In this document: one piece after another, positions 1 through 11,546 of the stretch
Layout of the letters: the number at the start of each line of letters is the position of its first letter
Position numbering within the stretch: the stretch's first letter is position 1
Assembly: GCA_028281765.1 (NCBI GenBank)
Contig: JANQJF010000017.1
Coordinates: 1 to 35,527, forward strand
DNA length: 35,527 nucleotides
Direction of reading: 5' to 3'
Source of the DNA: Planctomycetota bacterium
Lineage (GTDB): Bacteria > Planctomycetota > UBA1135 > UBA2386
Translations under genes and position numbers: made by a program
The notes under the pieces: model-generated
Told to the model about the DNA's origin: nothing
Database searches by the model: none
What the model saw: only the letters and a program-made list of their open reading frames with translations

Positions 1-1
1 C

Positions 2-70
2 GTCGCTCGCGGCGTCCAATTCGTCAACGGATCCCCTGTCAAAGAAACCCCTGAGACGGAGGCCGCCTGA
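2..70 (+). CDS. C-terminal end of an unidentified gene (partial)
   Basis: The window opens inside what looks like the last 22 codons of a plus-strand gene ending in TGA at 68-70. Of the three plus frames, this one gives the most natural peptide, ending VKETPETEAA. The other two are arginine-rich or lack a nearby stop. No domain can be read from so short a piece. The sequence to the left of the window would be needed to name it. Confidence 0.35.
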   Translation, partial: VARGVQFVNGSPVKETPETEAA

Positions 71-248
71 TGAGTTTCCACACCCATTGACGCGACCTCC
101 ACGGCGCGCAACTCATCGCTTCCTGCGACTCTCCCGCTGTACGAGTCCCGGCCCGCTGAACGTGAACGAGCCCGGGTCCGAGCCCGAAAACGGCCTCCCT
201 ACTCTTGCCCTGGCAGCCCGGGTCGCCCTTCCCATCCGTCCCCTCCCC

Positions 249-1901
249 TCAGCGCTCCGGCCCCCTCCGATTGTCCGTCAGCGTGATCCCGATCCCGAAC
301 AGCAGCCCGATCCACAACCCGAGCAGATGGCACTTCGAACTCACCTGTTCGACCGACACGTCGAACACCGTCTGCAGCGCGACGATCCCCACCATGATCA
401 ACAGCTGTCGACGCACGGCGCGGCTCGAGCCGATGAGCCAGCCGATCAGGAGGCGGCCGAACAGTGCGCCCAGCAAACCCATGATCGCTCCCGACGCTCC
501 GGCGAAAACGAGCACCGGCTGGTCGGGCGCGGGATGTTCCAGGAACTGTAGGAGCCAGCTCGATCCGAGCATGGCCGTGACGTAGCACGCGAGGAAGCGT
601 CCGCGGCTCCAGACGCGTTCGAGCGCGATGCCGAGGAGCAAGAGGGCTCCGAGGTTCATCAGCAGGTGCACCGGGCCGAAGTGAAGGAAGCCGGCCGTGA
701 TCACGCGCCACGAATCGAGGTGTGGATTGCCCTCCAGGAGGCGGCTCCAGTCCGGGTCCTCGTGCCAGCCCGCGGGCAGGTACTCCTCGGTGACGAGCAC
801 GAGGGCGCCGAGGTCGACGAGGTTGTGCGCGTCGGTCGAGCCGCCCTCGAGTTCGAACATGTAGGCGATCAGCAGAACGATCGCGATCGCGAACGTGAGC
901 ACCGGTCGCTTCGCGACGCGGCCGACCGGCACGCTGAACCGCGCGTCGTCGCGGAGCTCGGCTTCGATGCTTGCGAGCGTCTCGGCGCCGGATTCGCCGA
1001 GCGCGGCTTCGTCGAGGGTAGGAGGTGGATCGTCCAGCAGTCGCCGCGCGCGCAGGTGCACCGCAACGCCGGCGTCGTCCGTCCCGAGCACGCGCTCCGC
1101 GAGTTCGACACCGCGCTCGCGGTCTCCGCGAACGAACTCCGACTCGGCGAAGTAGAGCTCCTTGATCGGGGGCGGGAAGCTCGCGAGTGGACCTTCGAGG
1201 ATCGATTTCAGGGGCTCGGTCCGTCCGAGCTGCGTGAACAGCGTCGTGCGCAGGATCGCGCCGATGACCGCGCCGCCGCGTGCGGCGAGGGGCGCCGCGT
1301 GTTCGCGGTACGCTTCCATCATCTCCGCGTGCCGTCCGGTGCGCCCGAGCGACGCGAGGTAGCCGGACAACGTGCTGGGATCCTGGAGCAGGAGCTCACG
1401 ATCCCCGCTGGTCTCCATCCAATCGAGGTAGCTCTGCCAGTCGGCGGTCACGCCGACGCTCAGCACCTGGGCTGCGCGGCTGAACGGCGTCTTGCGGTCG
1501 CGCACCTCGGCCGCGATCGCCTTCGCCTCTTCGAGGCGGCCGTCGTGAAGGCAGCGGTTGAGCAGCACGAATCTCGGGTAGAGCGTCCAGCCGTCGTACG
1601 GGTGGGTCCATGCGGCCAGGTGCGCGAGTGCGTTTCCAAGGCCGTAGTTGCCGCGCACGATCAGGACCGAGACCGCGCGTGCGCTCAGGATCGGCACGAG
1701 GATCACGATGCTCCAGACCGGCGCGACCCAGTAGCCCGCGCTGTCCGGTTCGATGGCGTAGGCGATCACGAGCGCGAGCAGCACGCCGGCGAACACGAAC
1801 ATCCACCCCCGCGTCGCGATCTGCTTCGTCGCGCGCATTCGGATCAGGCCGACTGCGCAGTTCAGGCCGACGATCAGGCACAGGAGGAGGTTGGTATCCA
1901 A
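249..1901 (-). CDS. Rhomboid-family intramembrane serine protease with long helical middle region
   Basis: Rhomboids cleave transmembrane proteins inside the membrane. This 550-aa protein has a hydrophobic N-terminus (two or three segments within residues 1-85), then a soluble alanine/leucine/arginine-rich stretch of about 230 residues that resembles degenerate TPR helices, then a C-terminal rhomboid domain from about residue 330. The catalytic set is intact: HLLMN (Asn416), GASGA with Ser470, and His525 in CHLLGLWIG, on successive membrane helices. The start is a TTG at 1901. It is the only usable start after the in-frame TAG that ends the upstream gene 36 bp away, and it lacks a clear ribosome site. 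It is probably the last gene of an operon with the PNPOx-like protein and the hydrolase. Substrate unknown; the rhomboid call is firm, the TPR-like reading is tentative. Confidence 0.88.
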   Translation of the reverse strand: MDTNLLLCLIVGLNCAVGLIRMRATKQIATRGWMFVFAGVLLALVIAYAIEPDSAGYWVAPVWSIVILVPILSARAVSVLIVRGNYGLGNALAHLAAWTHPYDGWTLYPRFVLLNRCLHDGRLEEAKAIAAEVRDRKTPFSRAAQVLSVGVTADWQSYLDWMETSGDRELLLQDPSTLSGYLASLGRTGRHAEMMEAYREHAAPLAARGGAVIGAILRTTLFTQLGRTEPLKSILEGPLASFPPPIKELYFAESEFVRGDRERGVELAERVLGTDDAGVAVHLRARRLLDDPPPTLDEAALGESGAETLASIEAELRDDARFSVPVGRVAKRPVLTFAIAIVLLIAYMFELEGGSTDAHNLVDLGALVLVTEEYLPAGWHEDPDWSRLLEGNPHLDSWRVITAGFLHFGPVHLLMNLGALLLLGIALERVWSRGRFLACYVTAMLGSSWLLQFLEHPAPDQPVLVFAGASGAIMGLLGALFGRLLIGWLIGSSRAVRRQLLIMVGIVALQTVFDVSVEQVSSKCHLLGLWIGLLFGIGITLTDNRRGPER

Positions 1902-1937
1902 CGGCGCGCAGGATACCCGAGTCCTCCCGTCGGGACG

Positions 1938-2567
1938 CTAGCTCGCTTCTGTCACATCTCGGTCTGCGCGCAGCGCGTCGTTCTCGCGCTGGAGCTCGAC
2001 GATGCGGTCCTGGAGTGCCTTCTCGCGGGCCGAGACCTCGGCTGCCGAGAATTGCACCGGGATGTGCTGAGGGCAGTTCACGTCCCACGCCTCGACGTGG
2101 AACACGAGGGCGCGCTCGGGGCGGCCGCGATAGTCGGGATCGACGAGTCCCTCGAGCAGCTTCTGGTCGCCCTCGACGAACTCGGCGCGGCCCCAGATCT
2201 TGATCCGGCGGCGGTTCCGGTAGTCCATCACGAACAGGAACGCGCGGTCGTTCTCCGAGAGGTTGCCGAGCGAGACGTACTGCCGGTTGCCGCTGAAGTC
2301 GGCGAACGCGAGCGTGTGCTCGTCGACGACCTTGACGAAGCCCGGCGCGCCGCCGCGGTGCTGCACGTAGGGCTGGCCGTCGGCGGTGGCGGTTGCGAGG
2401 TAGACGGAGTCGCGTTCGGCGAGGAACTCCGCGAGCTCCTCGGTTACGGTCGTCGGCCAGCCGCCTCGCTCTTCCATGCTGGCGTAGCCGCGGCGGGAAC
2501 CGAGCCGTTCTTGCGCGGCCTTGACGGCCGGCGTGAACGCGACGTCGCTGCTGGCGCGGGTCGTCAT
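1938..2567 (-). CDS. PNPOx-like flavin-binding oxidoreductase family protein
   Basis: This 209-aa protein belongs by pattern to the pyridoxamine 5'-phosphate oxidase-like split-barrel proteins, which bind FMN, F420 or heme. Visible family features are the SVYLATATADGQPYVQHRG strand near residues 53-71, the SGNRQYVSLGNLSEND segment around residues 92-107, and FLFVMDYRNRRRIKIWG after it. The C-terminal 35 residues form a charged, coiled-coil-like tail. The start lies 1 bp after the stop codon of the upstream hydrolase (2569-2571), implying cotranscription. There is no signal peptide, so it is probably cytosolic. True pyridoxamine phosphate oxidase (PdxH) is unlikely given the divergent ends. 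The substrate cannot be deduced. Confidence 0.82.
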   Translation of the reverse strand: MTTRASSDVAFTPAVKAAQERLGSRRGYASMEERGGWPTTVTEELAEFLAERDSVYLATATADGQPYVQHRGGAPGFVKVVDEHTLAFADFSGNRQYVSLGNLSENDRAFLFVMDYRNRRRIKIWGRAEFVEGDQKLLEGLVDPDYRGRPERALVFHVEAWDVNCPQHIPVQFSAAEVSAREKALQDRIVELQRENDALRADRDVTEAS

Positions 2568-2568
2568 C

Positions 2569-3537
2569 TCACTGGTCCTTTCCGGTGATGCGGCCGAGGA
2601 AGTCGCGGATCTCCGACGCGATGAGCGCGCCGTCCTCTTCGAGCGCGAAGTGCCCTGTGTCCAGCAGGTGGAACTCGAGGTCCTTCAGGTCGCGCTTGTA
2701 CGGGTGGGCGCCTTCGGCCGGGAAGATGAAGTCGTTCTTGCCCCAGACGATCAGCGTCGGCGGCTGGTGCGTGCGCAGGTACTCCTGCCACGCCGGATAC
2801 AGCGGTGGGTTGCTGCCGTAGTCGAAGAACAGCTGCAGCTGGATGTCTTGGTTGCCCGGGCGATCGAGGAGAGGCTGGTCGATGTTCCAGTTGTCGGGGC
2901 TGATGTTCGCGGCGTTGCGTACGCCGTGCGTGTACTGCCACTTCGTGACGTCTGGCTTCAAGAACCCGCGGAGCGGCTCGGCGTTCGCGTCGGTGCGATC
3001 GGCCCAGTAGGCGCGCAGGGGTTTCCAGAAGTCCCGCAGCCCCTCCTCGTATGCGTTGCCGTTCTGCACGATCAAGCCGTCGATGCGCTCGGGGTGGCGC
3101 GTCGCCAGGCGGAAGCCGACCGGGGCTCCGTAATCCATGAGGTAGAGGCTGTAGCGATCGAGGTCGAGGCGGTCGGTCAGCTTCTCGACGACGTTCGCGA
3201 GGTTGTCGAACGTGTAATCAAACTCGTCGACCGTCGGCATCGAGCTGTTGCCGAAGCCGGGGTAGTCCGGTGCGACGACGTGGTAGTCGCTTGCGAGCTG
3301 CGGGATCAGGTTGCGGAACATGTGCGACGACGTCGGGAAGCCGTGCAGCAGCAGCACGGTCGGCTTCTCGCGCGAGCCGGCTTCTCGGTAGAAGACGTCG
3401 AGGCCGTCGATGGCGATGGAGCGGTGCGCGGTGAGGGGTGGTGCGGTCGTCGCTTCGTTGGTCTCCGTCTTGGGGGAGAGGGTCCAGGCGAGGCTGGCGG
3501 CGGCGGCGAGGAACGTGGTGCTGACGAGGGTCTTCAT
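2569..3537 (-). CDS. Exported alpha/beta hydrolase, epoxide hydrolase/haloalkane dehalogenase type
   Basis: A 322-aa alpha/beta-hydrolase-fold enzyme. The oxyanion segment is [13 protein letters not shown]. The nucleophile elbow reads MDYGAPVG with Asp135, so the nucleophile is an aspartate, as in epoxide hydrolases and haloalkane dehalogenases, not a serine. The probable acid is Asp269 in WGKNDFIF and the base is His296 in DTGHFALEE. The usual Trp after the nucleophile is replaced by Tyr, so the substrate class is uncertain. I chose the ATG at 3537 because it begins a good signal peptide ([15 protein letters not shown]). The frame stays open to 3612, but that extension would bury the signal and overlaps a possible promoter. 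It heads an operon with the PNPOx-like and rhomboid genes and is divergent from the sigma-54 activator. Confidence 0.85.
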   Translation of the reverse strand: MKTLVSTTFLAAAASLAWTLSPKTETNEATTAPPLTAHRSIAIDGLDVFYREAGSREKPTVLLLHGFPTSSHMFRNLIPQLASDYHVVAPDYPGFGNSSMPTVDEFDYTFDNLANVVEKLTDRLDLDRYSLYLMDYGAPVGFRLATRHPERIDGLIVQNGNAYEEGLRDFWKPLRAYWADRTDANAEPLRGFLKPDVTKWQYTHGVRNAANISPDNWNIDQPLLDRPGNQDIQLQLFFDYGSNPPLYPAWQEYLRTHQPPTLIVWGKNDFIFPAEGAHPYKRDLKDLEFHLLDTGHFALEEDGALIASEIRDFLGRITGKDQ

Positions 3538-3595
3538 GGTCGTGTTGGGTGTTGAATCCGGCAGCTCCGCGTGAGCTGCGCACGAGTGAGGACAG

Positions 3596-3611
3596 GTCAC
3601 GAACCGTGCCA
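3596..3611 (-). promoter_or_regulatory. Possible sigma-54 promoter for the hydrolase operon
   Basis: Read on the minus strand, 3611-3605 is TGGCACG, an exact -24 element. After the normal spacing comes GTGAC instead of the TTGCA-type -12 element, so the second half is poor. It lies about 60 bp upstream of the hydrolase start and about 95 bp from the palindrome array, the usual geometry for sigma-54 activation. This is inference from position plus half a consensus. Confidence 0.25.
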
Positions 3612-3703
3612 TAGGCGGCGGTTTTCGATCTCAGACTTCATAAGCATCAATACCGCAGTGGCTTGAGGATTTGGTAGGTGTCGGCACGGCTCTTCGATCC
3701 GAC

Positions 3704-3757
3704 CACGACAATTCGTGATCCACGAATAGTCGTGGTCCATGGGCACGAAATGTCGTG
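3704..3757. promoter_or_regulatory. Three-copy palindromic operator/enhancer, CACGA-N4-TCGTG
   Basis: Perfect 5-bp inverted arms with a 4-bp spacer occur three times: 3704-3717 (spacer CAAT), 3721-3734 (spacer ATAG) and 3744-3757 (spacer AATG). Centres are 17 and 23 bp apart. Arms are identical and spacers differ, as expected for a dimeric regulator that reads the arms. The array sits between the divergent hydrolase operon and the sigma-54 activator gene, ending 14 bp before the activator's GTG. The natural candidate protein is the Fis-type HTH of that activator. Direct binding is inferred. Confidence 0.72.
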
Positions 3758-3771
3758 CTACGCTGGGGCCC

Positions 3772-5259
3772 GTGACGGACTCCCAGTTCGACGAGCAGCT
3801 TCGCGCCGAGCTGCTGCGGTTACAGCGGCGCACCGAGCTGATCCTGACCTCGGCCGGCGAAGGGCTCTACGGCCTGGATGCGAAGGGTCGTGCGACGTTC
3901 GTGAACCCGGCTGCCGCGCGGATGCTCGGCTGGGAGCCCGAAGAGCTCGTCGGCCACTGCATGCATGCCAACCATCACCATCACCGCGCCGACGGCAGTG
4001 AGTACGCCGTCGAGACGTGCCCGATCTACGCGGCGTTCCACGACGGCAAGGTGCACACGGTCACCGACGAAGTGTTCTGGCGGCGCGACGGCACGTCGTT
4101 CCCGGTCGAGTACACGAGCACGCCGATCCTCGAGGATGGCGAACTCGCGGGCGCCGTCGTTGTGTTCCGGGACATCACCGTGCGGCTGCGGGCCGAGCAG
4201 GACTTGCGCGCCGCGCTCGCCGAGGTCGAATCGTTGCGCGACCGTTTGAGCGCCGAGAACGAATACCTCCGCGCGGAGCTCGCGTCCGACCGGCAGTTCG
4301 GCGAGATCCTCGGCGAGTCTCCCGCGACGCGCGCGCTGCGCGAGTCGATCGAGACCGTCGCGCCGAGTGACGCGAGCGTGTTGGTGACCGGCGAGACCGG
4401 CACTGGCAAGGAGCTCGTCGCGCGCGCGATCCACTCGCTCGGACCGCGGCACGAAGGCCCGCTGATCCGCGTCAACTGTGCGTCGATTCCGCGCGAGCTG
4501 TTCGAGAGCGAGTTCTTCGGTCACGTGAAGGGGGCGTTCACCGGCGCGATCCAGGACCGCGACGGGCGGTTCCAGCTCGCGCACCGCGGCACGCTGTTCC
4601 TCGACGAAGTGGGGGAGATCCCGCTTGCGATGCAGAGCAAGCTGCTGCGCGTGCTGCAGGAGGGCGAGTTCGAGCGCGTCGGCGAGGAGAAAACGCGGCG
4701 CGTCGACGTGCGCGTCATCGCGGCGACGAACCGCGACCTGCGCGCAGAGTCTCAGCGAGGTCGTTTCCGGCAGGACCTCTACTACCGGCTCAACGTGTTC
4801 CCGATCGAGGTCGCGCCGCTGCGGCACCGCCTCGAGGACGTCGAGCCGATCGCGCGGCACTTCCTGCAGGAGGCGGCGCGACGACAGAAGATCCGGGTGC
4901 CCGCGCTGACGCGCGCGGACGTCCAGCGGCTCCAGCGTTATTCTTGGGTCGGCAACGTGCGCGAGCTGCAGAACGTCGTCGAGCGCGCGGTCATCACCGC
5001 GCGCGGCGGGCCGCTGCGGTTCGACCTGCCGGTGGACGACGGCGACGACGTCGTCTCGACGTACACGCCCGGACCCGAAGAGTTCGTGACCGAGCGCGAG
5101 ATGCAGGCTCGCGAGAAGGCGAACCTGCTCGCGGCGCTGCGGCGCGCGGGGGGCCGCGTCTACGGCGCGCAGGGCGCGGCGGCGCTGCTCGGCATCAAAC
5201 CGACGACGCTGGCGTCGCGGCTGCGCAAGCTCGGGATCGAGCCGTCGCGCGCTCGTTGA
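3772..5259 (+). CDS. Sigma-54-dependent transcriptional activator (PAS-AAA+-Fis)
   Basis: A 495-aa bacterial enhancer-binding protein that remodels sigma-54 RNA polymerase by ATP hydrolysis. Order of domains: an N-terminal PAS sensor (about residues 20-145), a short coiled coil (about 145-175), an AAA+ domain with Walker A GETGTGKE (from residue 207), the sigma-54 contact loop GAFTGA (254-259) and Walker B LFLDE (Asp278), then a C-terminal Fis-like HTH (about 450-490). The PAS domain carries a Cys/His cluster ([10 protein letters not shown], residues 62-71) and later TCPIY. The GTG start at 3772 is preferred over an ATG at 3739: it has a GGGG stretch just upstream and leaves all three palindromes outside the gene. 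The signal sensed is unknown. There is no receiver domain, so it probably senses a ligand directly. Confidence 0.93.
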   Translation: MTDSQFDEQLRAELLRLQRRTELILTSAGEGLYGLDAKGRATFVNPAAARMLGWEPEELVGHCMHANHHHHRADGSEYAVETCPIYAAFHDGKVHTVTDEVFWRRDGTSFPVEYTSTPILEDGELAGAVVVFRDITVRLRAEQDLRAALAEVESLRDRLSAENEYLRAELASDRQFGEILGESPATRALRESIETVAPSDASVLVTGETGTGKELVARAIHSLGPRHEGPLIRVNCASIPRELFESEFFGHVKGAFTGAIQDRDGRFQLAHRGTLFLDEVGEIPLAMQSKLLRVLQEGEFERVGEEKTRRVDVRVIAATNRDLRAESQRGRFRQDLYYRLNVFPIEVAPLRHRLEDVEPIARHFLQEAARRQKIRVPALTRADVQRLQRYSWVGNVRELQNVVERAVITARGGPLRFDLPVDDGDDVVSTYTPGPEEFVTEREMQAREKANLLAALRRAGGRVYGAQGAAALLGIKPTTLASRLRKLGIEPSRAR

Positions 5260-5278
5260 GGGGGCGGTGAAACGACCG

Positions 5279-7018
5279 TCACAGTTCGACCGTGCCGGAG
5301 TCGCTCCACCGTGTCTCGCTGAGTGCTGCGTCGAATCCGACTGCGCTGTAGTGCAGCGTGATCCCGAGCGGCGGCCCGCCGCCCGCGAATACGTTCGGCA
5401 GCGTGATCGTGCTGCCCGCGCCGCCGCTCAGGGATGCGACGAATGCGGGATCTCCGAATGACAGCAGCGTGGGGCCGAGGTCGAGCACGCGCCCGTCGCC
5501 GACCGGGATCGGTCCGAGCCCCGTTGAGAACCCGACCAGCGCCACGGGGTCGGCGCCGAAGTGCGAGATGTCGAATCTCAACACGGGCTCCGCCGGGTCG
5601 TGGATCGCGTCCCACCCGATCGGTGTGCAGGTCTGCGGCCGTCGGCCGCCGGCGAACACGCGTTCCGTGGTCGGGAATGGGGGAAGGGGTCCACCGGCGT
5701 TGGAGGTCCACGTCGCGACGAAGTTCCGATACGTCGCGTCGAACTCGATCGACGGGTCGTCCGCGTCTTGGGTCGGCTGGTCGCTCAGCGCGGAGCTCGT
5801 GTAACCGAGGCCGCCGTCGGTCGTCCAGGTCAGTCGCACTTCGTCCGGCGCCGCGACTTCCGCGGTCGATACGAGGCCGACCACGCTGCCGTCGGGCGCG
5901 CCGGCGAACTCGAACGCTCTGGCGCGATCGCCATCGATGACGTGCTCCGGTCGCCAGGTCGCGCCGAAGTCCGGCGTGGATGTCACGTAGACCAGGTCAT
6001 CGCCGGTGCGGTCGTCGTTCCACGCGACGTAGTACGTGGTCCCGAACGCGCCGGCTGCGAGCGAGTCGACGTCGTCCAAGCCGGGTGCGTAGCCGCCGAG
6101 CCCCACGTCCGTCCCGAAGCTTGCGCCGGCATCGACGCTGAACGCGACGCGCACCTCCTCGTACAGCGACGAGAACTCGTCGAGCCACGCGATGCAGACG
6201 GCGCCGCCATTGGTCTTGACTCGGATCAGTTCCTCGGCACTGCCCGCGCCGGGACCGGCGACGCTGATCTGGCGTTCCGGACCGAAGCTCACTCCGGCGT
6301 CGATCGATCGGCGGTGCCAAACCTCGTAGTCGAGTGGGGTCAGCCGATCGTCTGCCCACGCGACCTGCACGACTGCCGGGTTCGTGGGGTCGATGGTGAA
6401 GTCCGCGAGTCGCACGTTGGCGTTCGCGGTGTCGACGCGGACGGTTGAGTCGAAGGTAGCACCGCCGTCGTGCGAGGACGTCAGCCACAGCTCGTCGTTG
6501 ATGCCCACCGGCGGCTGGACCGTCATCAGCACGTACACGTCGACCGCAGTCGGGGCCTGCATCTGCCACGAGATGATTTGTCCCGCGCCGACCGGATGGC
6601 CCTTGTCCAGCAATTGCTCGCCGGTGAACGACGCACCGCCGTCGACGGAGCGATTGAACAACAGCTCGACGCCGCCGAATCGTTCGTCCGCCCACGCGAC
6701 GAAGACGGTGTCGCCGAACACGGCGCACGAGTCCGGGCCCGTCGCCTTGCGGACCCACAACGGTCCGGCGTCGACTCGCGTCGGTGCGGACCAGTCGCGA
6801 CCGCGGCCGTCGGAGCTGACGAGCCACACGGTCTCGGTGCCGCCCGGCGCGCCCTCGGTATAGACGATGACCGAGCGGTCGCCTCGAGAAGCGATCGACG
6901 GACGTTGCGCGGATCCGATCGACGTGACGTCGACCCGCGTCGGTGTGCGGGCTTCGGTCTGAGAGAGGACGGCGCTGGCGAGAAGGGCGCAGGTCGAGAA
7001 CGAAGCAAGATGTCGCAT
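5279..7018 (-). CDS. Secreted BNR/sialidase-like beta-propeller protein
   Basis: A 579-aa exported protein starting MRHLASFSTCALLASAVLSQ, a clear signal peptide; the ATG at 7018 is chosen for that reason. The body has repeated blades with Asp-box-like motifs such as SVDGGASF, SHDGGATF, SIDAGVSF and SVDAGASF, each followed by strands ending VAWADDR or similar. This is the signature of BNR/sialidase-type propellers. No arginine triad of a true sialidase can be identified, so the catalytic role is doubtful. The last roughly 120 residues are a separate beta-rich domain beginning near CTPIGWD, comparable in place to the C-terminal domains of other exported proteins here. It converges with the sigma-54 activator (19-bp gap). 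Confidence 0.75.
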   Translation of the reverse strand: MRHLASFSTCALLASAVLSQTEARTPTRVDVTSIGSAQRPSIASRGDRSVIVYTEGAPGGTETVWLVSSDGRGRDWSAPTRVDAGPLWVRKATGPDSCAVFGDTVFVAWADERFGGVELLFNRSVDGGASFTGEQLLDKGHPVGAGQIISWQMQAPTAVDVYVLMTVQPPVGINDELWLTSSHDGGATFDSTVRVDTANANVRLADFTIDPTNPAVVQVAWADDRLTPLDYEVWHRRSIDAGVSFGPERQISVAGPGAGSAEELIRVKTNGGAVCIAWLDEFSSLYEEVRVAFSVDAGASFGTDVGLGGYAPGLDDVDSLAAGAFGTTYYVAWNDDRTGDDLVYVTSTPDFGATWRPEHVIDGDRARAFEFAGAPDGSVVGLVSTAEVAAPDEVRLTWTTDGGLGYTSSALSDQPTQDADDPSIEFDATYRNFVATWTSNAGGPLPPFPTTERVFAGGRRPQTCTPIGWDAIHDPAEPVLRFDISHFGADPVALVGFSTGLGPIPVGDGRVLDLGPTLLSFGDPAFVASLSGGAGSTITLPNVFAGGGPPLGITLHYSAVGFDAALSETRWSDSGTVEL

Positions 7019-7120
7019 GACGAACCCTCGGATCCCTGCATCGTAGCGTAGCTCGCGTCCGGGGTGCGGAGAGATCGTCGGGCGATCACGCGGCACCATC
7101 CACGGGTGCCCGAAATCGCA

Positions 7121-7144
7121 ACGGGGCGGCTTGCGCCGCCCCGT
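7121..7144 (-). terminator. Hairpin terminator after clpC
   Basis: A perfect 10-bp stem (ACGGGGCGGC, 7121-7130, with GCCGCCCCGT, 7135-7144) closes a 4-nt loop, 8 bp beyond the clpC stop. On the minus strand it is followed by a weak T-containing stretch (TGCGATTT), so it may be intrinsic or simply a stabilising 3' hairpin. Confidence 0.65.
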
Positions 7145-7151
7145 CCTGAGG

Positions 7152-9695
<2,544 letters not shown>

Positions 9696-9972
9696 TGGGT
9701 GCTCCGGTTGACCCGTCGAATTTGGGGTGGACTCAGCCTGCTAGGACCGACGGGTGTTCAAGTACACGTCGTACTTCGGCTCGATTCCTGCAAGAGTTTA
9801 CGCCGATTGACCAGCTGCCAATGTGGCGCAGAGTCTCAAGCTAGGACCTGGCGGCGTGGGGGGCAACGTCGGAATTCTCGACAGTCCGCGATCGGCGCGA
9901 GATGCGCCCGGAGAGGCGTCAGGAGCCGGTTATCCGGGGGGTGGGGCGAGGCGCGCGATCTGTCCGCGATCT

Positions 9973-11019
9973 TTACTCGCCGAGGATGCCGCGCACGAGA
10001 TCGGCGCGGCGCAGGTCGCGTTCGGTCGGCGTCAGCTCGGTGTTCGCGAGGCGCTGCAGGTGGCCGGGCTGCGCCTGCAGGAGGACCCGATTGAGCTGCT
10101 CGTGGGTGAGGCCGTCGAGGACGCCCTGCTCGACGCCGAAGCGGATCGCCGAGAGGCAGGCCAGGCACTCGTCGCTCGACAGGATGCGCGCGCTGCGCAG
10201 GGTGCCGAGCGAGCGGTGGACCTTGTCGAGGGTGCGGGCGCGAGACTCGCCGTCGAGCAGCGCCGCGCGGACTTCGCGCTCCCATTCGATCAGGCGGGCG
10301 ACGGCGGCGTGCACGTCGTCGAGGATGCGCCGCTCGGAGCAGCCGAGCGTGACCTGGTTGCTGACCTGGTAGAAGTCGCCGAGCGCGCGGCTGCCTTCGC
10401 CGTAGAGACCGCGCACCGCGAGGTGGATCTTTTGCGCGGTGTTCGAGGCCTTCTCGATCTCGTCGGCCCAGACGAGGCCGGGCAGGTGCAGCATGACCGA
10501 GACCCGCAGACCGGTGCCGGTGTTGGTCGGGCACGACGTCAGGAACCCGAACTCCTCGGAGAACGCGAGCGGAATGTGCGCGAGCAGCAGCTCGTCGAGC
10601 CGCTCCGCTTCGGCGTACGCCTCGCGCACCTGGAATCCCGAGCGGAACACCTGGGCGCGGATGTGGTCCTCTTCGTTGATCATGATCGAGACGCTCTCGG
10701 CGTCATCGATCGCGACGCTGCGGCTCCGCTCGGCGTTGGCCATCTCGCGGCTGATCAAGTGACGCTCGATCAGCACCTGGCGCTCGATCGGTTCGACGGC
10801 GTCGAGCGCGACGATCTGCAGCTTCGGCTGGAACGGCTCAGTCGTCAGCTGCGCCGAGAGGTACGTCTGCAGCTCTTCCGCCTCTTCGGGCGACATCGTC
10901 GGCGCGAAGCGGTAGCCCTGCACGTTGCGAGCGAGCCGGACGCGGGTGCACATCGAGATGCCGCAATCCGGGCCGTCTCCGCGGAGCCATTCTCCGAGCT
11001 GCGTCGAGTCTTCGTGCAT
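9973..11019 (-). CDS. mcsB: Protein arginine kinase McsB
   Basis: A 348-aa member of the phosphagen-kinase fold that phosphorylates arginines on proteins, marking them for ClpC. Diagnostic segments are CTRVRLARN near residue 24, NEEDHIRAQ, and the catalytic-loop segment FLTSCPTNTGTGLRVSVMLHLP with its conserved Cys. The C-terminal part carries a phospho-arginine-site-like region (RVLLQAQPGHLQ) and GILGE. The ATG at 11019 shares its A with the TGA of mcsA (TGATG), so the two are translationally coupled; the frame remains open upstream, but that stretch is simply mcsA read in another frame. Firmicute operons add the repressor gene ctsR, which is not present here. Confidence 0.96.
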   Translation of the reverse strand: MHEDSTQLGEWLRGDGPDCGISMCTRVRLARNVQGYRFAPTMSPEEAEELQTYLSAQLTTEPFQPKLQIVALDAVEPIERQVLIERHLISREMANAERSRSVAIDDAESVSIMINEEDHIRAQVFRSGFQVREAYAEAERLDELLLAHIPLAFSEEFGFLTSCPTNTGTGLRVSVMLHLPGLVWADEIEKASNTAQKIHLAVRGLYGEGSRALGDFYQVSNQVTLGCSERRILDDVHAAVARLIEWEREVRAALLDGESRARTLDKVHRSLGTLRSARILSSDECLACLSAIRFGVEQGVLDGLTHEQLNRVLLQAQPGHLQRLANTELTPTERDLRRADLVRGILGE

Positions 11020-11546
11020 CAGGCGTCTCCGTCGCGCTCTTGCTTGGCCTGTTCGAGCTCGTCGCGGAGACGGGCGGCGTCTTCGTAGCGCTCTTCCTCG
11101 ATCGCCGTTTGCAGTCGGTTCCGCAGGTCGACAAGGCTGACGCGGGGCGCAGTTGTGCTCGGCGTCGTGCGGCCGGGGAAGCGGCCGCGGTGGCACGTCG
11201 CGTCGTGCACGCGTTCGAGCAGCGGCAGCAGCGAGCTGCGGAACACTTCGTAGCAGCGCGGGCAGCCGAGGCGCCCGCGGAGCCGAAACTCGCTCGCCGT
11301 CAGGCGGCAGCCCGGGCACGCGAGGTCGGTCAGTTCTGCGGTGCTGTCCTGCTCGCCGCCGAGCCCGCCGAGGAGGTTCTCGAGGATCTCCGACGAGAGC
11401 TTGATCGCCGTCTGCTTCGCGCCGGCGTTGCCTTCCTTGGCGCAGGAGTCACACAGGAAGTGAGACCCGGTGACTTCCCCGGACTCGAGGTCGAGGATCT
11501 GCACCGTCGCCTCGACCGCGTTGCACTTCGAGCACTTGGGCATCAT
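11019..11546 (-). CDS. mcsA: McsA, zinc-binding activator of McsB
   Basis: A 175-aa protein with four CxxC pairs (Cys5/8, Cys32/35, Cys77/80, Cys95/98), as expected for two treble-clef zinc sites, and a C-terminal UVR motif (about residues 138-170, LRNRLQTAIEEERYEDAARLRDEL). McsA activates McsB, and its UVR motif matches those in UvrB and ClpC. The first ATG (11546) overlaps the murD stop as ATGA; a second ATG follows directly (MMPKC), so the start may be 11543. It sits between murD and mcsB with overlaps on both sides. Confidence 0.95.
   Translation of the reverse strand: MMPKCSKCNAVEATVQILDLESGEVTGSHFLCDSCAKEGNAGAKQTAIKLSSEILENLLGGLGGEQDSTAELTDLACPGCRLTASEFRLRGRLGCPRCYEVFRSSLLPLLERVHDATCHRGRFPGRTTPSTTAPRVSLVDLRNRLQTAIEEERYEDAARLRDELEQAKQERDGDA

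Noticed and set aside
666..2588. Long plus-strand open frame (640 codons) opposite the rhomboid and PNPOx-like genes
   Set aside because: It is antisense to two well-supported genes and has Arg/Glu/Val-rich composition without domains, an effect of GC-rich codon use.
3654..3700. Second sigma-54-like promoter on the plus strand (TGGCTTGAGGATTTGG, CGGCACGGCTCTTCGA)
   Set aside because: The first has wrong spacing and the second lacks the -12 GC, so neither is better than chance.
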